Positions 17,266 to 26,294 of a stretch of DNA of 56,438 nucleotides are shown piece after piece. Each line of letters begins with the position of its first letter. Positions within the stretch are counted from its first letter, which is position 1. Origin of the DNA: an uncultured Oribacterium sp. (GTDB lineage Bacteria > Bacillota > Clostridia > Lachnospirales > Lachnospiraceae); assembly GCA_946413525.1 (NCBI GenBank), contig CAMKKZ010000024.1:1-56438 (forward strand). The letters run 5' to 3'. Made by a program: the position numbers and the translations under genes. Below the pieces are notes generated by a model, which did no database searches, was not told the origin of the DNA, and saw only the letters and a program-made list of their open reading frames with translations.

Positions 17266-17526
17266 TCCACTCGTCCACTCGATTTGCATTTGTTCCCATC
17301 AGAATAACCGCTTGCTTGACTCGAAAACAATTCCTGGCTTGATCATTCAGCCGCCTCCCTTCCAAGAAGCTCTTCAAAGATCGGCGTAAAGTCGATATCC
17401 TTTATCGCACCATAACGTCCGATAAAATAATGCTTCATATAAGATAGATATGTTGTTGACATTTATGAATAAGAATCATCACGCCTGTTATCATTTCAAC
17501 ATTGAAAAAAGAAAGACATTTACCAC

Positions 17527-18519
17527 ATGGACGAATATGACCTTACCAAAGACAGATCATTCAAAGAGTTTTTCGGCATTCCTGAAGTTTTTGCCTGTAT
17601 AGCATCCCGTACCGCGAAAGAGCTCTATGATGTCCCTTTCGCTGATCTTGTCGCGTCACTCCGGGATAACAGTAATGCCGGAATCATGCTTGAAAAGGAC
17701 GGAAACCGGGTGGCTTTTGACCTGTACCGGAAGATTTCTGACAGCCACTCCAGCGTTACCGTACTGATCAACCTGGAGATGCAGGTACGGCGGACAATAG
17801 GATCCCTTGGCTATCTCCTCGGCCACAGAGTACTGTATTACGCCTGCAAGGGGATCGCGGAACAGAAACTGGAAAGAAAAAACGGAAAACCGAATTACAG
17901 CAGCCTGAAGCCATTTTATACATTGTGGATCATAAGGGTACCTGCCGTAAACCCGCTTGCGAACAAAGTTTTCAGATTCAACTATGATTCGCCCGGCAAT
18001 GCCGATCATCAAAAAAACGATGAGCTGAAGAAACTGATAAACGAAGTAAAAGACAGCCTTGGCCTGTCCGGAATAATTCTCTGTTTCCTCTGTGCGAAGA
18101 AGGAATATTGTTACGGAAGTGATGACCTGATGGATGCGATATATGCCCTTTTTTCAGAGAAAACACCAGAAAATATCAAACGGATCGCAGGATATGGCAT
18201 CAATACGGATAATGAATTCATTACAAAAGGAGAAAAACTAATGACTTACGCTGAATCTGTGGAGTTTATCAAAGAAGAAGGAAGGGAAGAAGGAAGGGAA
18301 GAAGGAAGGGAAGAAGGAAGAGAAGAAGGCAAGGAAGAAGGAAGGGAAGAAAAGCTCATTGATATGATCCGTATAAAAGTTGACAGGGGAAAGATTCTTT
18401 CAAGGATTGCGGATGAGCTGGAAGAAAACGCTGAAGACATCCGTCCGATTTATGAGGCAATTCTGCGCCTTGGTACGAAGCAGGACACCCAAACGATTTA
18501 TCAGGCTCTACATTCCTGA
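17527..18519 (+). CDS. Rpn-family recombination-promoting nuclease (330 aa)
   Basis: A complete Rpn-type protein. Residues about 5-200 form the PD-(D/E)XK nuclease core: VAFDLYRK supplies the Asp and VLINLEMQVR the ExQ pair, in family order. Rpn proteins are Mg/Ca-dependent DNA endonucleases that promote recombination and can act in phage defence. Residues about 246-270 are six EGRE-type units, followed by a helical end. A strong internal ribosome site, AAGGAG at 18227-18232, precedes an in-frame ATG at 18241. The ATG at 17527 follows an A-rich leader with AAAAAAGAAAG. Four other rpn-derived sequences lie in the window. Confidence 0.85.
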   Translation: MDEYDLTKDRSFKEFFGIPEVFACIASRTAKELYDVPFADLVASLRDNSNAGIMLEKDGNRVAFDLYRKISDSHSSVTVLINLEMQVRRTIGSLGYLLGHRVLYYACKGIAEQKLERKNGKPNYSSLKPFYTLWIIRVPAVNPLANKVFRFNYDSPGNADHQKNDELKKLINEVKDSLGLSGIILCFLCAKKEYCYGSDDLMDAIYALFSEKTPENIKRIAGYGINTDNEFITKGEKLMTYAESVEFIKEEGREEGREEGREEGREEGKEEGREEKLIDMIRIKVDRGKILSRIADELEENAEDIRPIYEAILRLGTKQDTQTIYQALHS

Positions 18520-18775
18520 AAGAGGCTTTTTTAAACTATTCGGCACCTTTTGGGGACAAATTATATATGATTTACTCTTCAAAAGTGTTTCTCGGATTGT
18601 TCCGCGCTTCGCGCTTCGTACGATGCTTGTATTTGGTCTTGTGAACCTGTGGATCTCATGCAATTCCGCTTTGCGGAATACCGCCTCACGGCGGCACCAT
18701 ATCGTTCCGGAGTTCGCTTAATGCGAACTTCGGAACTCGATTTGCATTTGTTCCCATCAGAATAACCGCTTGCTT
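18218..18775. repeat. Segmental duplication, copy B (native position)
   Basis: Matches 16776-17319. Copy B carries two more EGRE units (24 bp) than copy A. Since the full rpn gene is here, this is probably the source. Confidence 0.85.
18241..18519 (+). CDS. Predicted internal RpnS-type product of the rpn gene (92 aa)
   Basis: Inside the rpn frame, AAGGAG is placed 8 bases before ATG at 18241. Initiation here would give the C-terminal 92 residues alone, beginning MTYAESVEFIKEEG. Intragenic small proteins from this position are known for Rpn proteins and block the toxic nuclease. The independent existence of the same frame at 16799-17053 supports its being a functional unit. Confidence 0.55.
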   Translation: MTYAESVEFIKEEGREEGREEGREEGREEGKEEGREEKLIDMIRIKVDRGKILSRIADELEENAEDIRPIYEAILRLGTKQDTQTIYQALHS

Positions 18776-18857
18776 CAAATGTATGTCTAGTATGATAAAG
18801 GATCTTTATTACTTCCGCCTCCGCTTGAAGATGCGCTGTACAATGCAACGATTCGAT

Positions 18858-18985
18858 TTACCGGATCATTTATTAAGTCATTTATCGGGCCACTTATTGA
18901 GCCATTTATCGGGTCATTCATTAGGTCAATGCGTCATTTATTGGGTCATTTATTAGGCCAATGCGTCATTTATTGAGTCATTTAT
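18858..18985. repeat. Degenerate short tandem repeat TCATTTATYRGG
   Basis: About ten units of 12-16 bp (TCATTTATCGGG, TCATTTATTGAG, TCATTCATTAGG and similar) run up to the ABC exporter start. They contain several in-frame ATGs, which is why I do not accept the earliest start of that gene. Confidence 0.6.
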
Positions 18986-19011
18986 CGGATGTTTCGACTC
19001 TTTGGGAATTT

Positions 19012-20793
19012 ATGGCTATGAAAAAAAGAAATAAATCCGTAACAGCTCGTACTTTGTTTTACTATGGAAAGGTCACTTTCAGGCACTGGCCGTATTTTTT
19101 GCTGGATCTTCTTTCATCCACCGGCTACGCCTTTTTCCTGACCTTTGGAAATCCCATGATCATCGCGAGGATCGTGGACAGGATTGGCGAGGGCTTCGTG
19201 CCTGCCGAACATGTTTTTTCCGTTTTCTGGAAGGACATCCTCCTGCTCATCCTCTGCAATATTTTCGGCCAGCTCAGCAGTAAGCTCCAGGACTACAGCC
19301 TTTGGAAGCTGCAGATCCTCGCCTATTACGACCTCTCCACCCTTTGCTTTGACACGCTGTCGAACCAGTCCATGACCTTTCATAACAACCGTTTCGGCGG
19401 ATCCCTGGTCAGCCAGACCAGCAAATTCGCGAACGCGTACAACCAACTGATGCAGATCGTGACCTATTCGGTAATTCCCGCGGCCGCCACCGTGCTCTTT
19501 ATCATCGTGATCCTTCTCCCGCTGGTACCGGTCTATGTCCTTATCCTCCTTGCCTTCTTGGCGGTTTACATCCTGGTCGTTTACCGTATATTTAAGAAGC
19601 TACTGAAGCTGAACGCGGAAACGGCGGGGGCGCAGAACCGCCTGTCGGGGGAGCTTTCGGACAGCATCATGAACATTCTGGCCGTGAAGACCTCCGGAAG
19701 GGAGCAATATGAGCGGGAGCTTTTTGAACGGATCAACAGGGAAGTGTACCTGACGGATTCCAGGCGCATGCGGGGCTCCCTGTTTTCAGGCGCGGTCGCT
19801 TCCTCCATGATCGTTGTGATAATGGCGGTCCTGACCTTTTTCCTGGCGGGCGGCAACGCCTGGTTCGGCATCTCTTCGGGCACTTTGGTCATGATGTTTT
19901 CCTATACCAACAATCTGACCCTGCGCTTTAATATGCTGAGCTCCGTCATGCAGGGCATCAACCGCGTTTTCGGAGACGCGCACGACATGACGGTGATCCT
20001 TGACGAGCCGCGCCTTGTCGCAGACAGGAAGGATGCCCGGGACCTCGTCGTGACGAAGGGGGACATCTCCTTCTCCGATCTGAGCTTCTGGTATACGGAC
20101 GGACAGATGCCCTCGGCCGTTTTCGAGCATTTCAGCCTCTCGATTCCCGCGGGGCAGAAAATCGGGCTGGTTGGAAAATCCGGTTCCGGAAAGACCACTT
20201 TGACCAGGCTCCTCCTCCGCCTCGTGGACATACAGGAAGGGAGCATACTTGTGGACGGGCAGGAGATCTCCTCGATAACGCAGGTGAGCCTTCGGAGGCA
20301 GATCGCCTATGTGCCGCAGGAGCCTCTCCTTTTCCACCGGACGATTGCGGAGAACATTTCCTATGGGAGGCCGGATGCCACGACAGCGGAGATCCGGAAG
20401 GCCGCAAGGGACGCCAACGCGCTGGAATTCATTGAAAGGCTGCCGGACGGCTTTGAAACGATTACCGGGGAGCGCGGCGTCAAGCTTTCCGGCGGCCAGC
20501 GCCAGCGCATCGCGATTGCCAGGGCAATTCTGACCAACGCGCCGATCCTGGTTCTTGATGAGGCGACCAGCGCGCTGGATTCCGAGAGCGAGCAGCTTAT
20601 TCAGTCGGCCCTCCAGAACCTGATGAAAGGCCGGACGGCGATCGTGATCGCGCACCGCCTTTCCACCGTGGCCAGCCTGGACAGGATCGTCGTACTGAAG
20701 AACGGAAAAATCGTCGAAGACGGCACGCACCGGGACCTGCTTGAAAAGAACGGGGAGTATGCCGATCTCTGGTCGCGCCAGACCCAGGGCTGA
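19012..20793 (+). CDS. ABC exporter, fused membrane and ATPase domains
   Basis: About 593 residues. Residues 25-310 hold six membrane spans of the ABC type-I exporter fold (such as LLLILCNIFGQLSSKLQDYS). The ATPase has Walker A GKSGSGKT at 388-395, signature LSGGQ at 492-496, Walker B ILVLDEATS with Asp516-Glu517 and switch His548. It should work as a homodimer or pair with a half-transporter, but no partner gene is adjacent. The substrate is unknown; the family includes lipid, peptide and drug exporters. The start MAMKKRNKS is chosen because earlier in-frame ATGs (from 18961) lie inside a tandem repeat; GGGA before 19012 is a weak ribosome site. Confidence 0.85.
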   Translation: MAMKKRNKSVTARTLFYYGKVTFRHWPYFLLDLLSSTGYAFFLTFGNPMIIARIVDRIGEGFVPAEHVFSVFWKDILLLILCNIFGQLSSKLQDYSLWKLQILAYYDLSTLCFDTLSNQSMTFHNNRFGGSLVSQTSKFANAYNQLMQIVTYSVIPAAATVLFIIVILLPLVPVYVLILLAFLAVYILVVYRIFKKLLKLNAETAGAQNRLSGELSDSIMNILAVKTSGREQYERELFERINREVYLTDSRRMRGSLFSGAVASSMIVVIMAVLTFFLAGGNAWFGISSGTLVMMFSYTNNLTLRFNMLSSVMQGINRVFGDAHDMTVILDEPRLVADRKDARDLVVTKGDISFSDLSFWYTDGQMPSAVFEHFSLSIPAGQKIGLVGKSGSGKTTLTRLLLRLVDIQEGSILVDGQEISSITQVSLRRQIAYVPQEPLLFHRTIAENISYGRPDATTAEIRKAARDANALEFIERLPDGFETITGERGVKLSGGQRQRIAIARAILTNAPILVLDEATSALDSESEQLIQSALQNLMKGRTAIVIAHRLSTVASLDRIVVLKNGKIVEDGTHRDLLEKNGEYADLWSRQTQG

Positions 20794-20830
20794 AACGGGG
20801 GTTCGGAGCAAGCCGCCTTTCTCAAAGACC

Positions 20831-20965
20831 ATGCGGAAAATGTGGGTTCAGTTCGTCAAATGCGGTAACCCTTCGCTTTCCGCCGATGTGTCACCTGACG
20901 GCAAGGCCAAAGAATGGCCGCTCTACGACCTCAAGGACAAGCGCGTGATGGTCTTCGATGAGTAA
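20831..20965 (+). pseudogene. C-terminal remnant of a type-B carboxylesterase
   Basis: The frame MRKMWVQFVKCGNPSLSADV then KEWPLYDLKDKRVMVFDE matches the end of carboxylesterase family proteins. The catalytic Ser, Glu and His regions are missing, so only the tail survives directly behind the ABC exporter. Confidence 0.6.
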
Positions 20966-21020
20966 GGAGTCGGACTTGAATATCGTTGACTGGGACAAAA
21001 CCTACTTCCTGACCAGGTAT

Positions 21021-21107
21021 TACGTCCGTTGATATACTGAATCTGTCAGTTAAACAGGGCTACGCGAGGACGGACAAAAATACGTCCGTTGATATCTTGA
21101 ATCTGTT
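21021..21107. repeat. 26-bp direct repeat, two copies 60 bp apart
   Basis: TACGTCCGTTGATAT followed by MYTGAATCTGT occurs at about 21021 and 21081. Together with the following terminator it fills the non-coding space 20966-21226. Confidence 0.5.
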
Positions 21108-21112
21108 CAATC

Positions 21113-21165
21113 AAATGTCCGCTCAGGCCAGGCTGCAAGGAACCTGCCCTGAGCGGACATTTTTA
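21113..21165 (+). terminator. Intrinsic terminator
   Basis: AATGTCCGCTCAGG pairs with CCTGAGCGGACATT, followed by TTTT. It lies downstream of the ABC exporter and esterase remnant and faces the convergent surface-protein gene. Confidence 0.7.
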
Positions 21166-21226
21166 GTTAAGAATATTTTTAGTCAAGATTAAAAGGATCT
21201 GTGAATAAATAGAATTATGATCAGCT

Positions 21227-24200
21227 TCACATTTCGACCGCTTCACCAACTTCGTGTTTCGTCCGTTTCGCCCGCTTCAGCAGCTTTACAAAAAGCGCGA
21301 TGGCCAAAAGAGCCGCTATGGCGGCGCCCGCCGCAAGCATGATCAGCCTGTACGGCTGCTTCACCTCCTCGAGCACGATTTCAAGCTCACGTTCTCCCGT
21401 ATCAAAAAGCAGATATTCCCCGAAGGTCTCCGTCGGCACTTCCTCTCCGTTCACGAGCAGGCGGCCCTTCCGGGAGAATGTTTTCAGTACCCTGACCTGC
21501 CGCCTGTCAAGCCCGTCCTCCGGCACGCTTACGAAATAACGGCCCGCGCCCTCCATGCGGAAGGACAGCTCGTCCTCCGGCCGGAAGCGTCCGTCCACCA
21601 TCAAAAGGGCCTTCTCCGTTCCCTCAAGCTTTTCCTTTGATGCAAGGGACTGCACCGGGAATACATAGGCCGCGTTGACGACGGAATCTTCCGTAAGGAC
21701 GGCTTCCCGGTCCATGTCCCAGTGGATAACGAAGCCCTCCCGCTCCTCTATCTCCGGGAACGGCACATCCTTAAGCAAGGTGCCGGCCTCCGCCTCCTCC
21801 GTGCCGACAAGCCGGCCGTTCAGCTTGAATTTCACAAGGACCGTATTCATCGGCTCCGCTGCCCTCTCGGCCATGCCCACATAGTCAATGTTGTCAACCG
21901 CCCCATAGTTTCCGGAATAGTAAATATTATTCCGGATCTCCGAAGGCTGCAGGGATGACACATCGCCCGCGATGGCTCCGGCGTATTCCTCCGTTCCCTC
22001 GATCGTGACCACTGCCGTATTGTTCCGCAAAGCCTTTCCGTAGCCGCAGATGCCGCCCGCGTTCTTGATCCCGCTGACCAGGCATCTTGCCGCGTTGCCT
22101 TCCAGAGCCGCCTCGGAATAACCCGCAATGCCGCCAATGAAATACCCGTTCTCGGAGCGGACATCCCCCTCATTCGTATTTCTTCCGATATAGCCCATGT
22201 CGGCCTTTCCGAGAATGCCGCCGGCATGGTTCCCCCTAGCCTCGATATTCCCGGCGTTGACCGAATCAATGACGGAGGCGGACACGCCGAAGCTGTAATC
22301 CAGCGAGCGGCTGCCGGATCTCGCGATATCCCTGTCCGCGTCCAGGTCATATTCCACGCCAATCGTCCCGGCGATGCCGCCGACCTGCATGTCCCCGTAT
22401 ACCTCCGCCGTATTCCTGCAGGAAACGATCCTCGAGGAGGACATGCCCCCCGCGTCGGACTGGTCATTAATGACCCCTCCATCGTCCGCGATGGAGTTAA
22501 TGCGGTTCCTTTCATTCTCCATGAGGTCCATCATACCGGAAAACTTCCGGTTGATCTCATCGAGGTTCCGGATCACCTCCAGGCTGTCCTCCCTCGCGCC
22601 GGCGTTCATGCTGTCAAGCTGGGTGGAAATGCTGTCCAGCCCCGCATAGATGTCATTGCCGGCGGCGCGGACCGCCTCATTTTGCTGAACATTGACATTA
22701 ACGCCATCAGACACATTGGAAAGGGAGGCGCCCAGGCTTGAACTGAAATCCGACAGGCTCACAAGGGCCCAGTCCAGCTCGTCGAGCGCGTCCAATATCT
22801 CGCTCACGGAGGAATGCAGGGCCAGGTCCCTTCTATGCTCCTCGACCTGAAGGGAGCCATCCGCGATCCTGTCCCTCATATCCCTCATCCCCGAAAGGAT
22901 GGTCCGCATTGCCCGCAGGTCCCCGGCCAGACGGTTGATTTCGGTAAGCCCCTGGGAAATGCGCGCCCGCCTCGCTGCAGGCGCGGAAGGAAGACGGTTT
23001 TCCCGTATCTCCTCCACGAAGGCCAGCGTCGTGTTCAGGTCCGACTTAAGCTGCGCGTTCCTCGAAAGGAGCCCGGAGCGCTCCTGCTGCGTCATGGCAA
23101 ACGCCTCCTCCAGATAATCGATGGAGGAGTCAATGTTGTCCGTCATCCTGCTGAGGGAATCAAGGCTCCGGCTCAGATCCTCCGTGCTGCCCGCAATGTC
23201 CCCCGTTGCTCCAAGAAGGACGTCCGTGGTGTTATTAATGCTGTCGGCTGCCTCGTCAAAGCGCTCCAGGGAAGCGTTATATACCACATTCGTCGAGTCC
23301 TTCACCTCCGTCATGGACCTTGAAAGCGCGGAAAGCCTGTCATAGGTGCTGTTGCTGATCTCATCGGATGTGTTCAGGGTGTCCGTGACCAATAGGTTGA
23401 TGTCGTCAAGCTCCCTCGCCATCGAAGAAAGGACATCCTCCGAAAAATCCAGCGTGATCTCCGGCTGCTGCTTCCCGGCAATTCCTCCCGTCCCGCTCCT
23501 TCCATAGACCGTCCCCAGGTTCTCGCACCGTTCAATCGCGCCGCCGTTCCTTCCCGAAATCCCGCCCGAGTTGTAGCCGTGATGCGGGTAGCCGACGATT
23601 CCCTCATTCCGGCAGTCCAGGATGCTCCCGCCGTTTTGGTTGTATCCCGCAATGCCGCCGGAATCGATCCCGAGCCGCAGGTTTTCCGTATTGTTGATGG
23701 ACTTCGTAAGCAGGATATTCTGCAGGATATCCTTAATGTCGTCGCCGCTGATGTTCGAATCGTCCACGCTGATATTGATATTGGCCCGGTTAACGCAGGA
23801 AGAAATGAGCCCCTGGTTCTTGCCCGCAATGCCGCCGGAGGAGCTGTCCCCCTTCAACGTGCCGGAAACCTCGCAGGAAAGGATGCTCCCCGTGCCCGAA
23901 TTGACGGCTGCAAGGATCCCTGCCGTGACCTTCCCATTCACATTCCCATCCACGGTAATCTTTTCCAGAACGCCATTGTTGACTGAGACAAAGGCGGCTG
24001 TATTGTCCCTCTCCGACTGGATGTCCGCGGATAAGGACAGCTCGCTCACCCTTCCGTTCACCCCGATGGTCTGGAACAGGGGCGTCGCTCCATGATAATT
24101 GTCGATCCTGTGCGAATTTCCAAGGAAAGTCCCGTTAAAATAGGCTATGCTTTCGGGATTCCCGATTTCCCCGAAATCCAGATCCTGCGTCAGGATCACC

Positions 24201-24961
24201 GTCATGCCATTAGACCAGACATTCCTTCTGCAGTTCCGGGCAAAATGCCCGAAGTCCTCGACAGAATTTATTTGAAACACATTGCCCGCTTCGCTTCCGC
24301 CCGTATCGCCGCTGCCTCCGCTTGTCAAAGCGCTCCCCTGATCAGTCCCGGCAGCGTCCATCGCCCCGGCAGCAGCAACGTTATTGTCGTTCTCATTAAT
24401 GTCGCCGTTATTAATGTCATTCCCGTTATTGTCACTGTTATTAATATCATTTTCGCGAATGTCACTGTCGTTAATATTATTACCATTAACAGCATTATCA
24501 TTAACGCCATTTCCATCCGCATTGTTAACAACTGCGCCATTTTCATTTCCATTATTAACATCGGCTCCGCTTTCATCCGCGTTATCACTCGTGCCATTAT
24601 CATTAACGTTGTTTATATCGGCATTTTCATTCGCACCGGCAAGGCCGCCGTCCTCCTCAACGCGCTTCCCGTTCTCATCCACCCTGCTCCCATCGGGCGT
24701 AACGGCATTCACGAGCATTGCCCCATCCGCTCCGACATAATACTGCCCCTCAACCCACTGCTCAGAGGCCATATATCCGGTGGAAAGGAAATAATATCTC
24801 TTCCCGTCAATAGTGCGCCATTCATTTTTGGGATAGGAGCCGTCATCGTCCAGCCACCACCAGCCCACGATATCGAGCTGCCATGCGCCGGAAAAAGCCC
24901 GTATGGAGCAAAACATGATACATATCGTCAAAAAGGCAGCAAACACTGAGACCCTGCGCAT
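21227..24961 (-). CDS. Membrane-anchored surface protein with wall-binding and GLUG repeats
   Basis: From ATG at 24961 the protein (1244 aa) begins with a signal peptide, MRRVSVFAAFLTICIMFCSI. Residues 30-95 contain cell-wall-binding-type repeats (GWWWLDDDGSYPKNEWRTID). Residues about 105-200 are an Asn/Asp/Gly-rich linker. GLUG-type beta repeats (GGIAGKNQGLISSC, GGISGRNGGAIERCENLG) occupy about 370-495 and 855-1000, with a long coiled coil between. Near 1205-1227 is a single membrane span and a basic tail, so the body is outside the cell. The frame stays open 146 codons further upstream to 25399; GGAAAG 8 bases before 24961 and the signal peptide favour this start. The gene is divergent from an MMPL transporter and may serve with it. 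Role unknown. Confidence 0.75.
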   Translation of the reverse strand: MRRVSVFAAFLTICIMFCSIRAFSGAWQLDIVGWWWLDDDGSYPKNEWRTIDGKRYYFLSTGYMASEQWVEGQYYVGADGAMLVNAVTPDGSRVDENGKRVEEDGGLAGANENADINNVNDNGTSDNADESGADVNNGNENGAVVNNADGNGVNDNAVNGNNINDSDIRENDINNSDNNGNDINNGDINENDNNVAAAGAMDAAGTDQGSALTSGGSGDTGGSEAGNVFQINSVEDFGHFARNCRRNVWSNGMTVILTQDLDFGEIGNPESIAYFNGTFLGNSHRIDNYHGATPLFQTIGVNGRVSELSLSADIQSERDNTAAFVSVNNGVLEKITVDGNVNGKVTAGILAAVNSGTGSILSCEVSGTLKGDSSSGGIAGKNQGLISSCVNRANINISVDDSNISGDDIKDILQNILLTKSINNTENLRLGIDSGGIAGYNQNGGSILDCRNEGIVGYPHHGYNSGGISGRNGGAIERCENLGTVYGRSGTGGIAGKQQPEITLDFSEDVLSSMARELDDINLLVTDTLNTSDEISNSTYDRLSALSRSMTEVKDSTNVVYNASLERFDEAADSINNTTDVLLGATGDIAGSTEDLSRSLDSLSRMTDNIDSSIDYLEEAFAMTQQERSGLLSRNAQLKSDLNTTLAFVEEIRENRLPSAPAARRARISQGLTEINRLAGDLRAMRTILSGMRDMRDRIADGSLQVEEHRRDLALHSSVSEILDALDELDWALVSLSDFSSSLGASLSNVSDGVNVNVQQNEAVRAAGNDIYAGLDSISTQLDSMNAGAREDSLEVIRNLDEINRKFSGMMDLMENERNRINSIADDGGVINDQSDAGGMSSSRIVSCRNTAEVYGDMQVGGIAGTIGVEYDLDADRDIARSGSRSLDYSFGVSASVIDSVNAGNIEARGNHAGGILGKADMGYIGRNTNEGDVRSENGYFIGGIAGYSEAALEGNAARCLVSGIKNAGGICGYGKALRNNTAVVTIEGTEEYAGAIAGDVSSLQPSEIRNNIYYSGNYGAVDNIDYVGMAERAAEPMNTVLVKFKLNGRLVGTEEAEAGTLLKDVPFPEIEEREGFVIHWDMDREAVLTEDSVVNAAYVFPVQSLASKEKLEGTEKALLMVDGRFRPEDELSFRMEGAGRYFVSVPEDGLDRRQVRVLKTFSRKGRLLVNGEEVPTETFGEYLLFDTGERELEIVLEEVKQPYRLIMLAAGAAIAALLAIALFVKLLKRAKRTKHEVGEAVEM

Positions 24962-24999
24962 AATCAAATCTTTCCGTATATCTTTCCATATATTCGAGA

Positions 25000-25200
25000 C
25001 TTTCCGAATAGCTGCGGCATTCTCTCTATTCGAGGCATTCCGAATGTCCGTGACCTTCCCCTTATTCGAGGCATTCCGATTATCCGTGACCTTCCCCTTA
25101 TTCGAGGCATTCCGATTATCCGTGACCTTCCCCTTATTCACGGCATTCCGAATGTCCGTGGCCTTCCCCTTATTCGAGGCCTTCTGATTATCCGTGGCCT
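25000..25200. repeat. 36-bp repeats in the upstream in-frame extension
   Basis: Units of the type CGAGGCATTCCGATTATCCG plus TGACCTTCCCCTTATT are repeated five to six times and would code for KVTDNRNASNKG if the surface-protein frame started at 25399 or 25314. AGGGGTAAGGAA before the ATG at 25314 could allow translation, so an N-terminal extension of about 118 residues cannot be excluded. Confidence 0.55.
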
Positions 25201-25477
25201 TATTACATAATAACGCGGAAAGCGTTTTCCCCTGCAAAACAGAGCCTTCCTGCCGGCCTGGTTGACGCAGTCCCTGAGATAGTATTTGTCCTTGACGATC
25301 AGAAGATCCAGTCATTTCCTTACCCCTTACCCTTTCTTTTCGCGGGATCCGCTTGCCTCTTCCTGACTGAGCATCCCGCCACGCCCGCCTTGCCCTCAAG
25401 CGTCTTTACTAATTGATTGTAAAAATAACAATTCAGTCAGCACCTCGCGCTTGCGGCGAAGTGCGTTTAAAGGCATA

Positions 25478-25586
25478 GGACATGAATGTTCCTTCAGGAA
25501 CATTCATGTCCGTATTTGGCGAACCCCAAAGGGGTTCGTCCGCCAAAGGCGGATTTTGACGCGCTTTTCCTTAGAGCGCGTCAAAA
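25478..25586. repeat. Array of four perfect hairpins
   Basis: Four inverted repeats follow within 109 bases: GGACATGAATGTTCC (stem 15), CGAACCCC (8), CCGCC (5) and TTTTGACGCGCT (12), with loops of 3-9 bases. The array resembles the one behind the rpn genes in layout but not in sequence. It lies in the spacer between the divergent surface-protein and MMPL genes. Confidence 0.65.
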
Positions 25587-25669
25587 CCCATGCTTATTAT
25601 ATTTGAATTCCCCGCCCTTGTAAATGCGTGATAAAAACCTTGTTTGTCTGATTAAAACAAGTTATACTC

Positions 25670-25800
25670 ATCTATCAGAGTGAGTTTTGCCGCTCTGAAT
25701 TCTGACATAGTGAACCGGCTGCGGGACAAATCGGCTCATCCATCAGAGCGGTTTTTCCACTCTGAATTCTGACATGACAAACCGACGAACCGGCTGAGAG
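25670..25800 (-). repeat. Hairpin-SD element, two copies
   Basis: Two reverse-strand copies of the dispersed element CAGAGTGG-loop-CCACTCTG followed by a GATGAG-type sequence. See also 29071, 36850, 40450, 46170 and 46824. No start codon follows closely here. Confidence 0.6.
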
Positions 25801-25831
25801 GCATAGGGGCTCGTATTTCATAATGAAAGAC

Positions 25832-26222
25832 TCACACGGAACAGGCGCTGCTCAATTTTCAACTGCAGAGTTGACAGCGATTCATTTACATGGAACAGGC
25901 GCTGCTCAATTTTCAACCGCAGAGTTGACAGCGATTCACTTACATGAAACAGGCGCTGCTCAATTTTCGACTGCGGAGTTGACAGCGATTCATTTACATG
26001 GAACAGGCACTGCTCAATTTTCGACTGCGGAGTTGACAGCGATTCACTTACACGGAACAGGCGCTGCTCAATTTTCAACTGCAGAGTTGACAGCGATTCA
26101 TTTACATGGAACAGGCGCTGCTCAATTTTCAACTGCAAAATTGACAACGATTCATTTACACGGAACAGGCGCTGCTCAATTTTCGACTGCGGAGTTGACA
26201 GCGATTCACTCACACAGAACAG
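25832..26222. repeat. 54-bp tandem repeat, about 7 copies, before the MMPL gene
   Basis: Units GGAACAGGCGCTGCTCAATT plus TTCAACTGCAGAGTTGACAGCGATTCATTTACAT-like ends are repeated seven times with a partial eighth. Each carries the small inverted repeat TCAACT/AGTTGA. Both strands are open through the array because 54 is a multiple of three, but neither frame has a ribosome site. Confidence 0.8.
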
Positions 26223-26294
26223 GCACCGGACAATGGCCGGCATGGCCACAGGCCGTGTCTTTGGCAGCTCAGAAAGGGGCGGGGAAACAGATTT

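Larger units (their letters stand above)
16776..17319. repeat. Segmental duplication, copy A
   Basis: This stretch matches 18218-18775 at about 90 percent identity. It begins at TCATTAC a few bases before the internal ribosome site of the rpn gene and ends in CAGAATAACCGCTTGCTT. It thus contains the rpn 3' end and the hairpin array behind it. Confidence 0.85.
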
